From the NCBI GenBank assembly GCA_017434855.1, contig JAFRUA010000020.1:1-63157 (forward strand): DNA of 63,157 nt, written 5' to 3'. Of the stretch, positions 61,595-63,157 are shown in pieces. Numbering within the stretch: the first letter of the stretch is position 1; every line of letters starts with the position of its first letter. A program made the translations under genes and the position numbers. The notes beneath the pieces are model-generated. The model searched no databases and was not told the DNA's origin. It saw nothing but the letters and a program-made list of their open reading frames with translations. Origin of the DNA: Clostridia bacterium. GTDB lineage: Bacteria; Bacillota; Clostridia; Oscillospirales; Acutalibacteraceae.

Positions 61595-62020
61595 CCCGAC
61601 AGCTCGGCAACCGGAAGTGACGCCCCGCGAAAAAAATTCGCAATTGCGGTCGCGAGGGATTTTTCCTTTGCCGATGGGTTTCGTCCGCGAAGGAACGCGC
61701 AGGTGAATTCTTTGTTCCTTTTGGTACGCGGGAAAGGTTTGACTCTGCCGGAAGCGACGCGCCGCCGATGATACGCGGCGGTAAGGGGAACGTATTTAGC
61801 CTCCACCGAGATCGGGGGAGGTGGCGCGAAGCGACGAAGGGGGCGTTGTCGCGCAGCGACGAAGGTAAAGCAGCGATTGCCCAAATCACCGCCACCGTAG
61901 GCACCGATCATTGATGGACGAAAGGGCACACCCTGTAGTGCCGATCCGTGATTGACCCGCTTTGCAGCGCCTGTAGCGGTCGGCGATCAGCCGACTGGGC
62001 GCTGAGTGATATGTTTTCGC
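61595..62020. repeat. Dispersed repeats between cysE and the S8 fragment
   Basis: 61595-61800 is the inverted copy of the 52045-52195 repeat (GGTACGCGGGAAAGG, CGCGCCGCCGATGATACGCGGCGG). 61800-61870 holds a G-rich part GGGGGAGGTGGCGCGAAGCGAC with a nearby complementary CCTCCACC. 61940-62020 contains GTCGGCGATCAGCCGAC palindrome. No credible gene is present. Confidence 0.7.
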
Positions 62021-62023
62021 AAA

Positions 62024-62728
62024 TCAATGATTGGCGCCTGCGACGGATGAAACAGCCGAGCCCTGACCGTCATAACCTTCCGTGTCTCTCACATAATCTG
62101 CGTCAACGGTCGGTATGGCAACTTCCAGTTCGGGTTCCGGGTGTTGGGGTTCACTGTAATCGAGCCAAAGAACCTCTTCAATCTCCTGCATACGATCGAT
62201 CCCTTCGATCGTTAAGCTTGCAAGAATCATCGGAGAAAAGTAACTGGCATACACAAGTTCTTCCGGCGTGAGTTCAATGGCTTCAAGATTGTTTTGATTG
62301 TAGGCCGCATACGCTTCCCGGACCAACGCGTTTCGCGTGGAACGCAGATGGTTGCCCATTTCCAGCGTGCGTTCCTGCGCCTCTCGTATGTTTTCCCTGT
62401 AGGCCGAATAAAGTTCTTCAAAATTCGGGTCGTTTTCTTTAATGTCGCTTGGAAAATTCGGGATCGCCCTGACTTCGTCATAAATATCTTTTTCCGTATA
62501 GCCGACAAGGCGTTCGGCTTCTGCGTCGACGTCTCCGAGGTCAAGGTCTTCAAACCAGATATAGACCGTGACGGTTTCGTCTTCTTCCATGGTTTCCATG
62601 CGCTGCTTCAGTGCTTCAGAACGCTTATCCACCGGTTCTGTGCCCGCGTCCGCTTGTGTCGGCTTGGGAAGAATGACCAATGTCGCGATCAGCAAAACAA
62701 AACAAAGCAATGCAATCAGCTTTTTCAT
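62024..62728 (-). CDS. N-terminal fragment of an S8-type secreted peptidase
   Basis: This 234-residue frame has a signal peptide (about 1-26), a propeptide-like region (TVTVYIWFEDLDLGDVDAEA and later LVYASYFSPMILASLTIEGI) and then DADYVRDTEGYDGQG, which in full S8 peptidases leads into the catalytic Asp strand. Here the frame changes to SAVSSVAGANH and stops where repeat DNA begins. The catalytic domain is therefore missing. The ATG at 62728 follows AAAGGAGTGACG. It is most likely a truncated gene that could still express the exported propeptide. Confidence 0.65.
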   Translation of the reverse strand: MKKLIALLCFVLLIATLVILPKPTQADAGTEPVDKRSEALKQRMETMEEDETVTVYIWFEDLDLGDVDAEAERLVGYTEKDIYDEVRAIPNFPSDIKENDPNFEELYSAYRENIREAQERTLEMGNHLRSTRNALVREAYAAYNQNNLEAIELTPEELVYASYFSPMILASLTIEGIDRMQEIEEVLWLDYSEPQHPEPELEVAIPTVDADYVRDTEGYDGQGSAVSSVAGANH

Positions 62729-62934
62729 CGTTCGTCACTCCTTTTTTTGAAATATCAAGGTTTCTCATTTGCTTGTGCTTTACACCTCCCGATCAGATTT
62801 TGAGGTTCCTTCAAAAGAATAGATATCCATTCCGCGCGATTTGTTACAAACAATTTTTCTTTTTTGGCTGCATACGATCGTTCAGCGCAAAGATTCCCAC
62901 CGGAAACCCGCAGCCCCAAAGGGGGCGCCTAAAA

Positions 62935-63012
62935 CATCTTCCCTTCACCGCCGCGTGAAATCGGCGGCGCGACACCTGCGGTTGCCGATCTGTGCGGCGC
63001 GTACCAAAATGA
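62935..63012. repeat. Dispersed repeat, partial copy
   Basis: CTTCACCGCCGCGTGAAA-TCGGCGGCGCG and CGGCGCGTACCAAAATGAA match the copy at 52045 and the inverted copy at 61650-61800. The remainder of 62729-63016 shows nothing else. Confidence 0.75.
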
Positions 63013-63016
63013 AACA

Positions 63017-63157
63017 GGGCACCTCTAAAAACTCGGGTCGTTTGAGCGCGATGCAGATTTTATCGTCAGATTGCATAAATTTGACGCAGGAATCCTCTCG
63101 GCTTTCAAGGAAAATTTGGGCAATATGACGGTGAAAGGTGCGCGCGATCGAGCGGCG
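63017..63157 (+). mobile_element. MITE-like element, second copy, cut by window end
   Basis: It starts with the same GGGCACCTCTAAAAACT terminal repeat and follows the minus-strand reading of 4461-4621 for 141 bases with about seven differences. The right terminal repeat lies beyond the window, so its target duplication cannot be checked. Confidence 0.85.

Noticed and set aside
61806-61870. Possible retron or group II intron piece in the G-rich GGGGGAGGTGGC region
   Set aside because: No reverse transcriptase frame or intron domain V/VI could be seen; it looks like another dispersed repeat.

Overview
The window looks like a piece of a G+C-rich, spore-forming Firmicute chromosome, most likely a gut Clostridium relative of the Oscillospirales/Ruminococcaceae type. 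The evidence is a complete spoIIAA-spoIIAB-sigF operon, gpr and spoIIP, T-box-controlled amino-acid genes, strong AAGGAGG-type ribosome binding sites, frequent GTG/TTG starts, and many secreted repeat proteins of kinds common in gut clostridia. The genus cannot be named from sequence alone. No tRNA, rRNA, CRISPR array, phage or complete insertion sequence was found.

Layout: 0-3 kb holds an FHA protein (cut by the window edge), trmB and the sigma-F operon. 3-4.9 kb is a stand-alone trpB behind a tryptophan T-box leader that has been split by a 161-bp MITE-like element. 4.9-13.1 kb is an accessory stretch (zinc-ribbon protein, Imm32-like protein, GNAT, TfoX-N, PARG-like macrodomain, DUF4838, CDP-alcohol phosphotransferase, VOC protein) ending in a 23S rRNA methyltransferase whose 3' end is duplicated around an A+T-rich cargo gene. 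13-24.6 kb carries a GH2 beta-galactosidase, an ABC exporter, a degenerate P-type-ATPase-like membrane protein coupled to rlmB, a GlmU-like acetyltransferase with pth, and a GH3-family adenylating enzyme. 24.7-31 kb is a run of four secreted proteins; three share a cationic amphipathic C-terminal tail and a repeated GD-x-YLD module. 31-35.4 kb holds argH, an MGMT-type protein, GDPD, TlpA and CcdA. 35.8-37.5 kb is a second, type-2 trpB with its own intact tryptophan T-box. 38-48 kb holds another leucine-rich secreted protein, a secreted phosphatase with a GPH-type transporter, and a fibronectin-III protein. 48.4-51.2 kb has rpsT and the sporulation genes gpr and spoIIP. 52.3-58.2 kb is one 1957-residue protein with about 22 Big_2 domains. 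58.4-63.2 kb holds exoA, fragments of an S8 peptidase, a cysteine T-box with cysE, and dispersed repeats.

Working together: sigF control, gpr and spoIIP belong to endospore formation. The two trpB genes answer to uncharged tRNA-Trp, and cysE to uncharged tRNA-Cys. The secreted repeat proteins, DUF4838 protein, beta-galactosidase and transporter fit a glycan-rich host surface.

The most notable features are non-coding: a mobile element inside a riboswitch, AATTCAT-linked mini-hairpin arrays that overlap the rlmD stop codon and bracket a cargo gene, and more than ten intergenic blocks of unrelated repeats that all have a period of seven bases.
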